This document shows, piece by piece, positions 10,691 through 22,127 of a stretch of DNA of 64,000 nucleotides. The DNA is taken from assembly GCA_032622095.1 (NCBI GenBank), contig CP136064.1, positions 218,314,205 through 218,378,204 on the forward strand, in the 5' to 3' direction. A program made the position numbers and the translations under genes. A model generated the notes under the pieces. That model had not been told where the DNA came from and ran no database searches. It saw nothing but the letters and a program-made list of their open reading frames with translations. Source of the stretch: Siphonodentalium dalli (lineage: Eukaryota > Mollusca > Scaphopoda > Gadilida > Siphonodentaliidae). Every line of letters starts with the position of its first letter. Position 1 is the first letter of the stretch.

Positions 10691-13400
10691 CATCGTCATT
10701 TAAAGGGTTAATAAAACCGGTGATGGTGGCACGGCAAGTAAACTTTCACAGCCTATGCATCGTATACTACCATAATGAATCATGTTATACTGTCTACGGG
10801 TACATGGGGGCCCCGCGCTTTCCCGAAATATATCGTGATCTTCTAACCTATACCGCCATTTGGGGGGTTAACGAACCCGCCCATGAACGAGTTGGCGAGT
10901 CAATCTTCAACGTTTAAATTTTGCAAGTGCATCACTACCGTTAGTCATCAACATAGAGTGTGATCTGCTCTCTGAGTCCACCCAGGCTCGCACCGAGTCC
11001 CGGGTTTTCTTTAGTGGAGTAGATTAAGTTCAGTTTCCAAGGCAATTGTTCAAATTGTGAATAAAGCATGAAAGTTTGCCCATATGTACACATTCACTAA
11101 CTTATTGATATTAGATATGGAACCTCTCTAAAATTTCACTTTAATTTTCCGAATTTAAAGAGCGTTTCGTGATTATATAATTTATTAAATGTCGCAATTA
11201 ATCTTGCCATGAAAATTGCGATTTAAAATTAGACAAATACAGTAAGTATGACTCTGCTAGATATAATGCCACACGTTTATGATAAAATTGGAACTCCCCG
11301 TCCAAGATGGCCGTCAAAATGGCAGCTGAAAGAGAACAATTTGACGTTTCTTCACCAATATCTTCTAGATCAGTAAGCTGGTAACTGGTTCGGAAATATT
11401 TTGTATTTTTCGTGTTAACTGATCATTGAAGCAATGAAATATGCCATTCGTGGGATCCCAGTCCCTTCCGATCCCTCAATAATTCGATTTTTACTTGGTA
11501 TGAAATTTCACTAATAATCACCGTTAGGTTTCTAGTCATATTTTAAGAAGAAATGGACAGAGCTGTGCACAGTAAGTGAGGCATAACATTGATTATGAAT
11601 ATTTCAACTCCATGGAACAAAAATGGTCACATGTTATTGGGCCAGAGTAGGCATATAATTATGCCCCTCTCAGTTTATTTTCAGATTTCTGCTCATTTCC
11701 GTTCAATACATGGCCAGTATCCGATAAGAAGTTTTCGGCTAAATTACATTTTGCATCATTTAAAATGGAATTGTCATGCCCATAATGTACAGGAACAACC
11801 ATAATAGAACAAGTAGTTGTCAGTTGATTGAGTAGCATGTTTAATAGCCAAGCGAATCACAATTTGCTACCTTTGCAGAAGAGCAGAGAAATAATGAATA
11901 TATGTGAAAATATCAACTTTTCTATCAATTTTGTGGCCATTTTGCAAGCCATCTTGGCTATTTTTTTTCTAAAAAAAACACCTCAATGTGATGCATTTAA
12001 GAAAGATTAAATCAATAAATACCAAAGATAGTTCCAAATAGTCCAAGCCTGATAAGTTAGGATTTTGAGAGAAAATTCCAATATTTTGGTAATGTAATCG
12101 TAATACTTAACAAAGATGCATCATAAATGTTAGTATTCAATGTACTTACGACATAATATCAAATGTTATACATCAACAACAACGTTTTTAAAAGCGATTG
12201 TATGGCACACTGGGACCATATTTACCATTTTCCATATTTTGACCGCCATTTTGACAGCCATTTTTAGCCAAAGTAAAACTTTTGATTCCATTTGGTTAAT
12301 ATTGTCACAAGTAATGGTATGCATCATTTACATTGTGCAGTTCTGCTAATTTCTTGTTGAAATGTGACTAGGATAAAAATTACGATTTTTTGTGAAATTT
12401 TATACTGAATTCTGTAAAAATCGTTTTTTTTAAGGATTTCAACGGGATGGAACCCCATGAATGCCATATTTCATCGCCACAATGATCAGTTAACACGAAC
12501 ATCACAAAAATAAAGTCAAATTCTCAACCAGTTCCAAACAGCTGAAACTGATATAGAATATATTAGTGAAAATATGTCAAATTTTCCACTTACGGCTGCC
12601 ATTTTGAGGGCCATCATGGACGGGGGGGGGGGGGGGGGGGTTCCAATTTTGGCCTAAAATGTAACAATATATCTCGCAGAGTCATACTTACTGTATGTAC
12701 TGTATATGCCTAATGTTTAATTGCATATTCCATGGGAAGAGTAATTGCGACATTTGGTAAATTATATAATTACGAAACGCTCTTTAAATTCGGGAAATCC
12801 CTTAAAAGAGGGGTTAAAGTGAAATTTCAGCGTGGTTCCATACCTAATATCAATTTAATGTGTGAATATGTACATATGTGCAAAATTTCATACGTTAGTC
12901 ATAAAGTGAACAATTTTGTTACTAATCTATTCCACTATTTAGCCAATATCGGAATTTAAAGCGTTAATAAAACCGGCGGTGGATAACACAGCAAATAAAC
13001 GCTCGCAACCTAAACTTAGTATGTATCACACTACCATAAGGCATCATATTATGTAGTCCATGGGCCCATGGGGCTGCTCGGGCTTGCCCGGGTTCTCTTG
13101 TGTTCTTCTTGTGCATATCGCCATTTAAGGGGTTAATAAAGCCGGTCGTGAACGAGATGGCGAGTCAATCTTCACAGTATACCTTTAGTAAGTGCCTCGC
13201 TACCATTAGTCATCAATATATAATCTGATCGGGTCCCTGTGTGCCCGGACTCTCCCGGGTTCTTGTAGTCAATATCGGCATTCAAAGGGTTAATAAATCC
13301 GCCGGTGGATGACACAGCAAGTCAATTTTTATAATCTATGCTTATTTTGTATCCTACTACCATAAGCCATCAAATAACACTGTCCGTGGGCCCGGTAAAT
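10690..13400. repeat. Tandem repeat, ~165-bp unit, 5 copies split by an insertion
   Basis: The motif 'gggttaataaaaccgg' and variants occur at 10704, 10865, 12961, 13130 and 13287. Each is followed by 'tactaccataa', 'catcaa' and a GC-rich 'cccgggtt' block. Units 1-2 lie left and units 3-5 right of a foldback element at about 11014-12935. Removing ~1.93 kb restores the ~165-bp spacing. Confidence 0.8.
11014..12935. mobile_element. 1.9-kb foldback element with ~450-bp inverted arms
   Basis: The left arm (about 11014-11480) and right arm (about 12440-12935) are inverted copies. Pairs include 'gatattagatatggaacc' with 'ggttccatacctaatatc', 'taaagagcgtttcgtg' with 'acgaaacgctcttta', and 'aactgatcattg' with 'caatgatcagtt'. 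The ~960-bp centre holds further 'ggccattttg' type sub-repeats and no recognisable transposase; its open frames (11589-11804, 11828-12010) look fortuitous. The right arm has a G19 tract at 12622-12640 where the left arm has only four Cs. This looks like a non-autonomous foldback transposon. Confidence 0.8.
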
Positions 13401-13411
13401 ACCGGTAAATA

Positions 13412-13496
13412 TTGACACGTGCATATCACTACCTCTGGTGATACTCAAATCTCGATGATGCACTGAGGTAGTATGTTATATGCACGCGTGTTTCAA
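13412..13496 (+). other. Hairpin with a let-7-like seed on its 3' arm
   Basis: An imperfect inverted repeat pairs 'tgcatat' with 'atatgca', 'ctacctc' with 'gaggtag' and 'cacg' with 'cgtg', around a ~25-nt loop. The 3' arm from 13464 reads TGAGGTAGTATGTTATATGC, which carries the let-7 family seed. Classical let-7 sits on the 5' arm. The seed octamer is expected about twice by chance in both strands of 64 kb, and a palindromic transposon remnant is an alternative. Confidence 0.3.
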
Positions 13497-14120
13497 TTCC
13501 TAAATATATACATCTACGTGTATTAACATTTGCGGACGTACAAGAACTATTGGTGCAAACTCACTATAAACCAGTGCGATTACACGAAATCGTTCGATAA
13601 CCGGTCGGTATTTCTCAATGTATGTTATTCGGTGATCAAAGCGTAATGTAGGTTATCGATAACCACTTACTCTCTAATATACTGTTCCAGAATGAGTGCT
13701 ATGGTTCTGTAGTTCATAGATCTGCCAATTTACCATCGTAGAGTTCCTTATTTTATTGATAAGATTTGGGCAGAATTTCCAATACATCGGTGGATCAGAC
13801 ACTACATGCATCAATCAAGGCCGAGAGTTGAACCCGGCATATTTTTATTGGCCTACACACTAACGCTTTGTTGCTTGGTTGGGTTCGGTGGCCTATCACA
13901 TGAAAGGCTAGACTCGTGTATTTCCCCCAGTATTGCGCCGATTTACTGCCCATGTATATATGTGACCACATGGAACTTGGATCTTCAAGTAAAGTATACA
14001 AATCTTCAAGTATAGTACGAACAGACAATATTTTATCGGATTCAGATTTTTAGTGAAGTGCTGTGTTTCATTGACATTACCAGGTCATGCACATCCTGAA
14101 TTAGACTATTATAGTTATAT
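13497..14120. other. Stretch without recognised feature
   Basis: Overlapping open frames on both strands at 13795-14028 have no recognisable domain. Confidence 0.35.
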
Positions 14121-14124
14121 TTAA

Positions 14125-14584
14125 AGGCACGTGCGGCCTTAATTGTCGAAAATATTCATATTTGTTCCAAACACCGTAAACAGAAAAACAGTAAAACGCA
14201 TACAGTTTCGTTCATATATACCATGACCATCACGTACACAGCATGTTATCATAAAGACCTACTATATTTTACCTAAATGCTACTGGCTAATCACACACAA
14301 ATGGCATAAACGCTCTTTATTAGTTCCATATCAGGTATTCACCAACAAAGAACGCTCTTTATGTTTACCATCATAATATAAACAAACACCAGAAAAGTTA
14401 CTTTTTACGCCTTTGTTTACATAACAATGGTGAAACATATGACCATAACATACTGTTTATGCGATATTTCTTATTTGTATACGGACAAAGTCTATCTACA
14501 TTTTGATGTTCTTTCTGTTTGTGGCGGTTTTTGACGGGTGGAGATATTTTCACAGGATACCCACCGCCAAGGCCAACCGTGTCT
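14125..14584. mobile_element. MITE family B, copy 1 (460 bp)
   Basis: Ends AGGCACG...CGTGTCT are flanked by TTAA on both sides (14121-14124 and 14585-14588). A second copy, inverted, lies at 56772-57268. Shared interior blocks include 'acgctctttatgtttacca', 'ttgtggcggtttttgacggg' and 'ataccatgaccatc'. The minus-strand open frame 14398-14652 is a translation of the element and its flank and does not persist in the second copy. Confidence 0.85.
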
Positions 14585-14699
14585 TTAATGTCAAATCCAC
14601 CATTTCCCAGTTTCATGAAAATGTTGTATTCGCGCACCACAATGCACGCCAAATTGCACTCTTAACAATATTGCAGAGAAAGAAAGGTCTCCAGATAAA

Positions 14700-15046
14700 A
14701 TCCCTGTGCCAATCATTCTCTTATATATGCGAGTCGGCCATAGGTCGCCTAGCATATATAAGAGAATGCCTAACATTTTTTATCATTTTTTAAATCAATT
14801 TTTCTTACATTCTATAATCATTTTTATAATTTTTTCTTACATTCTTTAACAATTTTTCTTACACTCTATCATTGTTTTTCTTATATTCTTCAACATTTTT
14901 TTTTATCATTTTTTTAAATTATTTCTCACATTCTTTAACAATAAATATAAAATTTGTTAGGCCAATGCATTCTCTTATATATGCGACGCGACCTATGTAT
15001 TGGCAGTGGTTTCGCAACAAATCAGATAGCTCCAGCCATGAAAGGG
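14700..15046. mobile_element. Hairpin MITE family F, copy 1 (left end lost)
   Basis: A near-perfect palindrome at about 14714-14770 has arms 'cattctcttatatatgcgag' and its complement. Low-complexity T-rich sequence follows, then a half palindrome near 14966-15000 and a right end '...ccatgaaaggg' against TTAA at 15047-15050. Related copies: 15737-15998, 57779-58110, the right half at 33253-33366, and the core of 47454-47871. Confidence 0.65.
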
Positions 15047-15050
15047 TTAA

Positions 15051-15736
15051 CAAGGATTCACATTCCACAATTGTAACGCGATTTTCTGCCGGGCAGCGAA
15101 TCGACGCTAGATTATCTGCCTGGCACCGACTCGATGAAAGTTGCGGGAGAAATGTTAGTAAATGATCCGGTTCATTCATCTGTTGGGCACTTAGTTTTTT
15201 TCATCTTCAGTATGCATAATTCGGCAATTATATCAGTATTCATTTGACATTATAATGATTATTTGCAGTATCAGTTGTCTATACAACGGTCAATGAACCA
15301 AGCGGAAATAACCTTGAAAGTAGTTGTTTTGCACGTGTTATGGTCCGAACAACAGTCAGACTCGCCAAAAAGATAAATATAATTACCAAACAATTGTTTG
15401 AAGATGTTTCAACCCTGAAACCAAACAAGGAGAACAGTTTGTAACAAATGAACTGAATAACCAGGCATTCGAATTCTCTAAGTCGGTCAGAGCATTGCAT
15501 GCATCCTCTAACCCATACTGAGAAATACTTACCAAAATCAGAGAAACTCACTTTATTTCTACCATTTCTACCATAAAGGACGTGGCTAACTAGGAACGCT
15601 CTTTTCATAAAGTCGTGTAAGAGTATATCGTATTTATCGACATAATTTGATCACCGGAACCGAACGGGTGACAATAAAAGGAACACATTATCGGGTTTAA
15701 CTGGTCATCAAAATCCTCGATTTAATGCATCGTAAA
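15051..15736. other. Stretch without recognised feature
   Basis: The minus-strand open frame 15279-15608 (109 codons) is Phe- and Leu-rich and unrecognised. Confidence 0.35.
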
Positions 15737-15998
15737 CCCTTCCATGACTAGAGCTTCCCGAAATTTTACGAAAACCCTGTGACTATGATTTTTCTGTCTT
15801 ATATATGCATGCGAGTCTCACATAGAGAGCCTCGCATTTATAACATAATACATTGTCCTAACAATATTTACCTTGACCATGTAAGCCAGTGCATTCTATT
15901 ATATATGCGATGCTCCCTATTGGAGATTCGCATATTTAAGATAATGCACTGGCACATGACCTTTAATGCTGCACCAGCGCAGCTCATTTAGGAAAAGG
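15737..15998. mobile_element. Hairpin MITE family F, copy 2 (262 bp)
   Basis: The left end reads CCCTTCCATGAC after 'taaa', and the right end is '...ggaaaagg' before TTAA (15999-16002). The inside carries two hairpins with 'tatatatgc' arms near 15798-15850 and 15887-15957. TTAA next to CCC-type ends is the pattern known for piggyBac elements, so this is probably a piggyBac-mobilised MITE. Confidence 0.7.
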
Positions 15999-16002
15999 TT
16001 AA

Positions 16003-16370
16003 CCACGTTCGTGAGTTTTCTAACCAGTTAGGGCTAACCAGAGTGTTGGATTCGTTCATCTGGACAAAAGATATGTTGGTTGTTTGCCAGGTTTGGTGAC
16101 ATTTACGTGAAGTGTCTTTATTAGTCTGTGAAATTAACCCTCTCGATCTCGATCGGACCCCAACCACTTAAGAAATAAACATAGCTACTGAAAACCAGAC
16201 ATAAGCCATGTTTGACATAAGATATTAAATGGTATCCTAGCAAAATCCCGTACCGAATCGACTGCTCGAATAACAAATATTGCTCCTACTTCCCAATGTT
16301 CATTGTACACATTGCACTGGAACTCGGATATGTTATCACACGCCCGTATATTTTATCGCTCGATTGGATA
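16003..16370. other. Stretch without recognised feature
   Basis: A unique spacer before the minisatellite. Confidence 0.35.
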
Positions 16371-19004
16371 CGTTGATTGGCGTACTCGTGATCTGGAAAT
16401 GTTAATTCAAGTACGGTACTAATGATATATAAACGTTGATTAGACCACCAATGATATAGAAACGTTGATTAGAGCACCAATGCTATAGAAACGTTAATAA
16501 AGGTACCCATCATATAAAAACGTTGATTATTGTATCTATGATCTCTAAATGTTGATTGTGGTACCTGGGATCTAGACTCATTGATTAGGTGTACTCAGGA
16601 TGTAGACACGTTAGGTAAGGTACCATGATATAGAAACGTCGATTATGTGTACCCATGATCTAGAAATTTTATTGAGGTACCCAGGATCTAGACACGTTGA
16701 TTTGGTGTACGTATGATATAGAAACGTTGATTAGAGCACCAATGATATAGAAACGTGATTAGAGCACCAATGATATAGAAACGTGATTAGAGCACCAATT
16801 ATATAGAAACGTTGATTAGAGCACCAATGATATATAAACGTTGATTTGGTGTACATATGATATAGAAACGTTGATTAGAGCACCAATGATATAGACACGT
16901 TGATTTGGTGTACATATGATATAGACACGTTGATTAGAGCACCAATGATATAGAAACGTTGATTAGAGCACCAATTATATAGACACGTTGATTTGGTGTA
17001 CATATGATATAGACACGTTGATTAGAGCACCAATGATATAGAAACGTTGATTAGAGCACCAATTATATAGACACGTTGATTTGGTGTACATATGATATAG
17101 ACACGTTGATTAGAGCACCAATGATATAGAAACGTTGATTAGAGCACCAATGATATAGAAACGTTGATTAGAGCAACAATGATATAGAAACGTTGATTTG
17201 GTGTACATATGATATAGAAACGTTGATTAGAGCACCAATGATATAGAAACGTTGATTAGAGCACCAATGATATAGAAACGTTGATTAGAGCACCAATTAT
17301 ATAGAAACGTTGATTAGAGCACCAATGATATAGAAACGTTGATTTGGTGTACATATGATATAGAAACGTTGATTAGAGCACCACTGATATAGAAACGTTG
17401 ATTAGAGCAACAATGATATAGAAACGTTGATTTGGTGTACATATGATATAGAAAGGTTGATTAGAGCACCAATGATATAGACACGTTGATTAGAGCACCA
17501 ATGATATAGACACGTTGATTTGGTGTACATATGATATAGAAACGTTGATTGGAGCACCAATGATATAGAAACGTTGATTAGAGCACCAATGATATAGACA
17601 CATTGATTGGAGCACCAATGATATAGAAACGTTGATTAGAGCACCAATGATATAGACACGTTGATTTGGTGTACATATGATATAGAAACGTTGACTAGGA
17701 TACCCATGATCTATAAAGGTTGATTGGAGTACCCATGATCTGGAAAGTTGATTGGGAACCCGGTATATATAAATGTTGATTGGGGTACCCCAGTATAGAG
17801 AAACGTTGATTATGTTTACTCATGATCTAGAAACGTTGATTGGGGTGCCCGAGATCTAGAAAACGTTGATTACAACATCACCCATGATATATAAAGGTTG
17901 ATCGGGGTACCCATGATCTATAACAGTTGACTGGGATACCTGGGATCTAGAAACGTTGATTATGGTACCCACTATCTAGAAACTTTGATTGAGGTACCCG
18001 GGATCTAGACACGTTGATTTGGTGTACATATGATATAGAAACGTTGATTAGAGCGCCAATGATATAGAAACGTTGATTAGAGCACCAATTATATAGAAAC
18101 GTTGATTAGAGCACCAATGATATAGAAACGTTGATTTGGTGTACATATGATATAGAAACGTTGATTAGAGCACCAATGATATAGAAACGTTGATTAGAGC
18201 ACCAATTATATAGACACGTTGATTTGGTGTACATATGATATAAAAACGTTGATTAGAGCACCAATGATATAGAAACGTTAATTAGAGCACCACTGATATA
18301 GAAACGTTGATTAGAGCAACAATGATATAGAAACGTTGATTTGGTGTACATATGATATAGAAAGGTTGATTAGAGCACCAATGATATAGAAACGTTGATT
18401 AGAGCACCAATGATATAGACACGTTGATTTGGTGTACATATGATATCGAAACGTTGATTAGAGCACCAATGATATAGAAACGTTGATTAGAGCACCAATG
18501 ATATAGACACGTTGATTTGGTGTACATATGATATAGAAACGTTGACTAGGATACCCAGGATTTATAAAGGTTGATTGGAGTACCCATGATCTGGAAAGTT
18601 GATTGGGAACCCGGTATATAGAAATGTTGATTGTGGTACCTCAGTATAGAGAAACGTTGATTATGTTTACTCCTGATCTAGAAACGTTGATTGGGGTGCC
18701 CGAGATCTAGAAAACGTTGATTACAACATCACCCATGATATATAAAGGTTGATCGGGGTACCCAGGATCTATAACAGTTGACTGGGATACATGGGATCTA
18801 GAAACGTTGATTATGGTACCCACTATCTAGAAACTTTGATTGAGGTACCCGGTATCTAGAAACGATGCTTGAGGTACCCGATATGTAGAAAAGAAGTTGA
18901 TTTCGTGTACCCACGACCTTGACACGTTGATTGTGGCACACCGGATCAATAAAGGTGGATTGGGTACCCATAATCTAGAAAAGTTGATTATGGTACCCAG
19001 GATC
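16371..19004. repeat. Large minisatellite, 29/30-bp unit, left block (~90 units)
   Basis: The basic unit is 'gatatagaaacgttgatt' plus a variable tail. The commonest tails are 'agagcaccaat' (29-bp unit) and 'tggtgtacatat' (30-bp unit). Centre units are nearly identical and edge units are diverged ('ggggtacccatgatctag'). A block of distinctive units starting at 17690 recurs at 18541, showing a ~850-bp higher-order duplication. Confidence 0.95.
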
Positions 19005-19748
19005 TAGGATAGGATAGGATAGGATAATTTTATTTACAATACACATACATGGAAAGTACAATTACAAATAAATATAATATTAGTAGACTATACATGTATA
19101 TTGCTAGGGGTGATATAGTCATGGCTGACTGTCTTCCTATCACCCCTGGATGTAGTGACAGATTATATGATGAAGATGGCCGAATTAACTTGATTTTCTT
19201 AGGTTACGTTTATCGTGTGCAGACTGGGTTTTTAATATATAGGCGTTGTTAGGGCGATGGTACGAAAAGTGGTTCATATGTATGTATGGGTACCTACTTG
19301 GTCGATATAATGAATGATTACTATGAATATACATGTGTGAGTGGAACCGAGTAGGAATAATGTGAGTGAGGTTTTGGGAATTGTTTTTTTTCTTCTACTT
19401 TTTTTTCAATTAACATGCATACTAGAGTGAATTTTGCTTTGTATTGTTTGTTTGTTTTGTTTATTTTGTTATCAGAAAATTATGTATCGTTTGTGCAATC
19501 AGGGCATCTTCGGTTTTTGCATCGCACGCTCGCTGAATAGGTATTAATGATATCCGTTTTCAAACGTTTTCGGAACACATGTCTTGATTGCTTAGAGGTA
19601 TATTTACTTTCTAGGGAATTCCACATAAAAGGGAATGAATGGTATGGGAGAACATTAGAAAAAGAGGTGGTCCTGAATTTTTTTTGTACTATAGGATTAG
19701 GTTGTCGTCTATTTGGTTCTGCTCCCTTGTCATACATACCAGAAATAT
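19005..19748 (-). mobile_element. 5'-truncated non-LTR retrotransposon inside the minisatellite
   Basis: On the minus strand the element runs from a truncated ORF end (19737-19480) through a 3' UTR to 'gtattgtaaataaaat' and a (TATCC)n tail, seen on the plus strand as 'aggataggataggata' at 19005-19025. Minisatellite units lie directly on both sides (up to about 19004 and again from 19749), so it inserted into the array. The tail differs from the (AATC)n family, so it is a second lineage. Confidence 0.8.
19480..19737 (-). pseudogene. C-terminal fragment of a retrotransposon polymerase ORF
   Basis: The 85-residue frame contains 'YHSFPFMWNSLESKYTSKQS' followed by 'RHVFRKRLKTDI', fitting the 'WNSLP...S..xFKxxLK' region downstream of the reverse transcriptase domain in many CR1/Jockey-type elements. 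It ends 'CKNRRCPDCTNDT' with a Cys cluster. The catalytic part is absent because of 5' truncation, so it is non-functional. Confidence 0.6.
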
Positions 19749-20225
19749 GTTGACTGGGCTACCGATGATCAAGCTTGACACGTTGATTTGGGTACCCATG
19801 ATCTAGAAACTGTGACTAGGTTACCCAAGATTTAGAAAAGTTGATTGGGGTACCCATGATCTAGAAACTTTGATTGGGTAACCAGGATATATGAATGTTG
19901 ATTGAGGTACCCATGATATATAACGTTGATTGTGGTACCCATGATCTAGAGACTTTGATTGGGTAACCATGATATATGAATGTTGATAGAGGTACCCATG
20001 ATATATAACGTTGATTGGGGTAATCAGAATCTATAAAGTTTGATTGGGGTACCCATGATCTAGAAACTTTGATTGGGGTAATGAGAATATATACAGGTTT
20101 ATTGAGGTACCCATGACATAGAAATGACATAGAAACGTTGATGTGGGTACGCGCGATATAGAAACGTTGATTGGGGTACACATAATCTAGAACAGTCTAT
20201 CGGGGTACCCGATCTATAAAGGTTT
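19749..20225. repeat. Minisatellite, right block (~17 units)
   Basis: This continues the 29-bp repeat of 16371-19004 with diverged units of the type 'gttgattggggtacccatg'. The minus-strand open frame at 19861-20181 is a repeat translation. Confidence 0.9.
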
Positions 20226-21150
20226 ATATGAGAACCTGATTTTGAATACTGAAACTGCGTTGATATTTCTCACTTAGTTTTCTTTCTACTAATTTAGTAA
20301 AATTGGTAAATATTTATAACAAATAGACATACTTGAAAATTGTTGATAACCAACACTGCCGGTTTGTCTGTTTAAGCAAATTGCACACTGAAGCGATAAC
20401 TAAGCCAAGCAATATAAATTAAACTATTGTGCACAGATTGAAACCAAAGATTTATCACTATACTGTGACTTATTAATTACTATATGGCAGGTAGAAACCA
20501 ATTTTACTGAAAAGACCGAAATTCTATAATCGAAAATATAGATTTATTTTTTCCGCTAATTTTGATATTGACCTTATTGAATAACAACGAAGGAAGAAAA
20601 AAATAGAAATAGATAAATTAAATTTAACATCAAACCTCCATTATAGTAATAACAATAAATCGATGTTCCTAAACCATTAGTACAAATTTTCACTAAACAA
20701 ACACACATCAATTGTATTATATGTTTCCATCATAAATACGCTTCGTTAATGGAAAACGTGACATGTTGCCGCCATTTTGTTAATTGTCTTAAGATTTGAT
20801 AGCTTTAGCGTGTCGATTGGGCGATGTTTGGAGATCCTGGGCAATCTAATCAACGTTTCTGAGATGCTGTATACCCGAACCAACGGAAAGCGTGTCCTGT
20901 CTCTTGATGTATAACCAGTATTAAACCCGTCAACGTGTAAATGAGAACGTATAACGTTGACTGACAGTGAACCAACACTAGGAAATTAAATTTGCGGGAA
21001 TCGTGTTATCATATTACATTAATCAAATAACCGGCACTGTTAAGTGCAACAGTGTTGTCAGGTGACATTCATTTCATGATCAGATGACGCTATCTTACGT
21101 TTAAGTGCGATCCTCGTCATCGCTCTTACTGAGATTGAAAGCAGTTGAAC
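20226..21150. other. Stretch without recognised feature
   Basis: AT-rich; no repeat, palindrome or long frame is seen. Confidence 0.4.
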
Positions 21151-21151
21151 A

Positions 21152-21435
21152 CATTCTCGTAGAACATGGATGCAAAGAACTTAATATGCACAAGTGTCAT
21201 AGAAAACATATTTCGCTTCACAATGGACCCTTGACAAGTTATGTCATTCTATTGAAGTGTCTCAATGGACTCCGTCGGTACGGTGCAAATCACATTCTCG
21301 AAGAACATTGATGTAAAGAGCTTAAATTTGCACATGTGTTATGGTAAACATATTTCGTTTCTCAATGGACCCTTGCCAAGTTATGTCATTCTATCGAAGT
21401 GTCTCCACGGTCTGAGTCGGTACGGTGCAAATCAC
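21152..21435. repeat. Two-copy tandem duplication, 140-bp period
   Basis: 'cacattctcg.agaacat' at 21152 recurs at 21292, and 'caatggacccttg' and 'gtcggtacggtgcaaatcac' repeat with the same offset. The copies are about 85% alike by eye. Open frames at 21105-21311 and 21265-21450 follow the duplication. Confidence 0.85.
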
Positions 21436-22127
21436 AGTATGCCATCATAACCGTCATCGGCTAAAATCCGAGATTGCACTTAGGCCAAACGGTATACATA
21501 GTTCAAGTGTTCTAACCCGTTTTAGCCACATCTCTGCCATAATGGTAATGGGGTAGTCCATTATGTTAGACCATGCACGTAAACATCTAACGCATTCTAA
21601 CGCGAGGATAAGGTGCCCAAATCGACAGCTCAACAAACTACACCATTAATCGCACTAGGCAGGATTTGGCAGAATTGTCAGTTGATATGGTTTATATTGT
21701 GGCTTAAGTGTCATAAAGCGTTAAAATAAAATAACCATAGTTTTTAAACGATATTTCCACCAAACAATTCGCATCTGTAGATGCTTACCATCCAACGAAG
21801 ATCCGATTTATCAAGCCAACTTCGTTCTAGGACGCGGTGGTGCGCAGTCGGAATATATACTTATGTTAGTCTACCCCCGGACTGGCTGGACATATAGGCT
21901 ATACCGAAGATGACGATTCAATTGCTAGTATGGATCAATTATGCACGTACAGCTAGCGGCAGTTCGGATCTCGTTTCTGAAGCCGTGCATTGCCGGCCGG
22001 CTAAACAGTGGTTGAAATAGACCTTGGTCTAGCCTGTAGCCACAGCCGGAAATTAGTCGCAAATGAAGTTTAGTCGAGGATACAGAAATGCATCGACCCG
22101 TTCTTCCGTAATAACGTTGGAGTTCTT
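21436..22127. other. Stretch without recognised feature
   Basis: Moderately GC-rich patches near 21830-22060 with no coding pattern recognised. Confidence 0.35.

Noticed and set aside
14398-14652. 84-codon minus-strand ORF across MITE family B
   Set aside because: The second copy of the MITE does not keep the frame; it is transposon DNA.
16371-20225. CRISPR array (29-bp regular repeats)
   Set aside because: There are no unique spacers; units are contiguous, and the context is an animal genome with retrotransposons.
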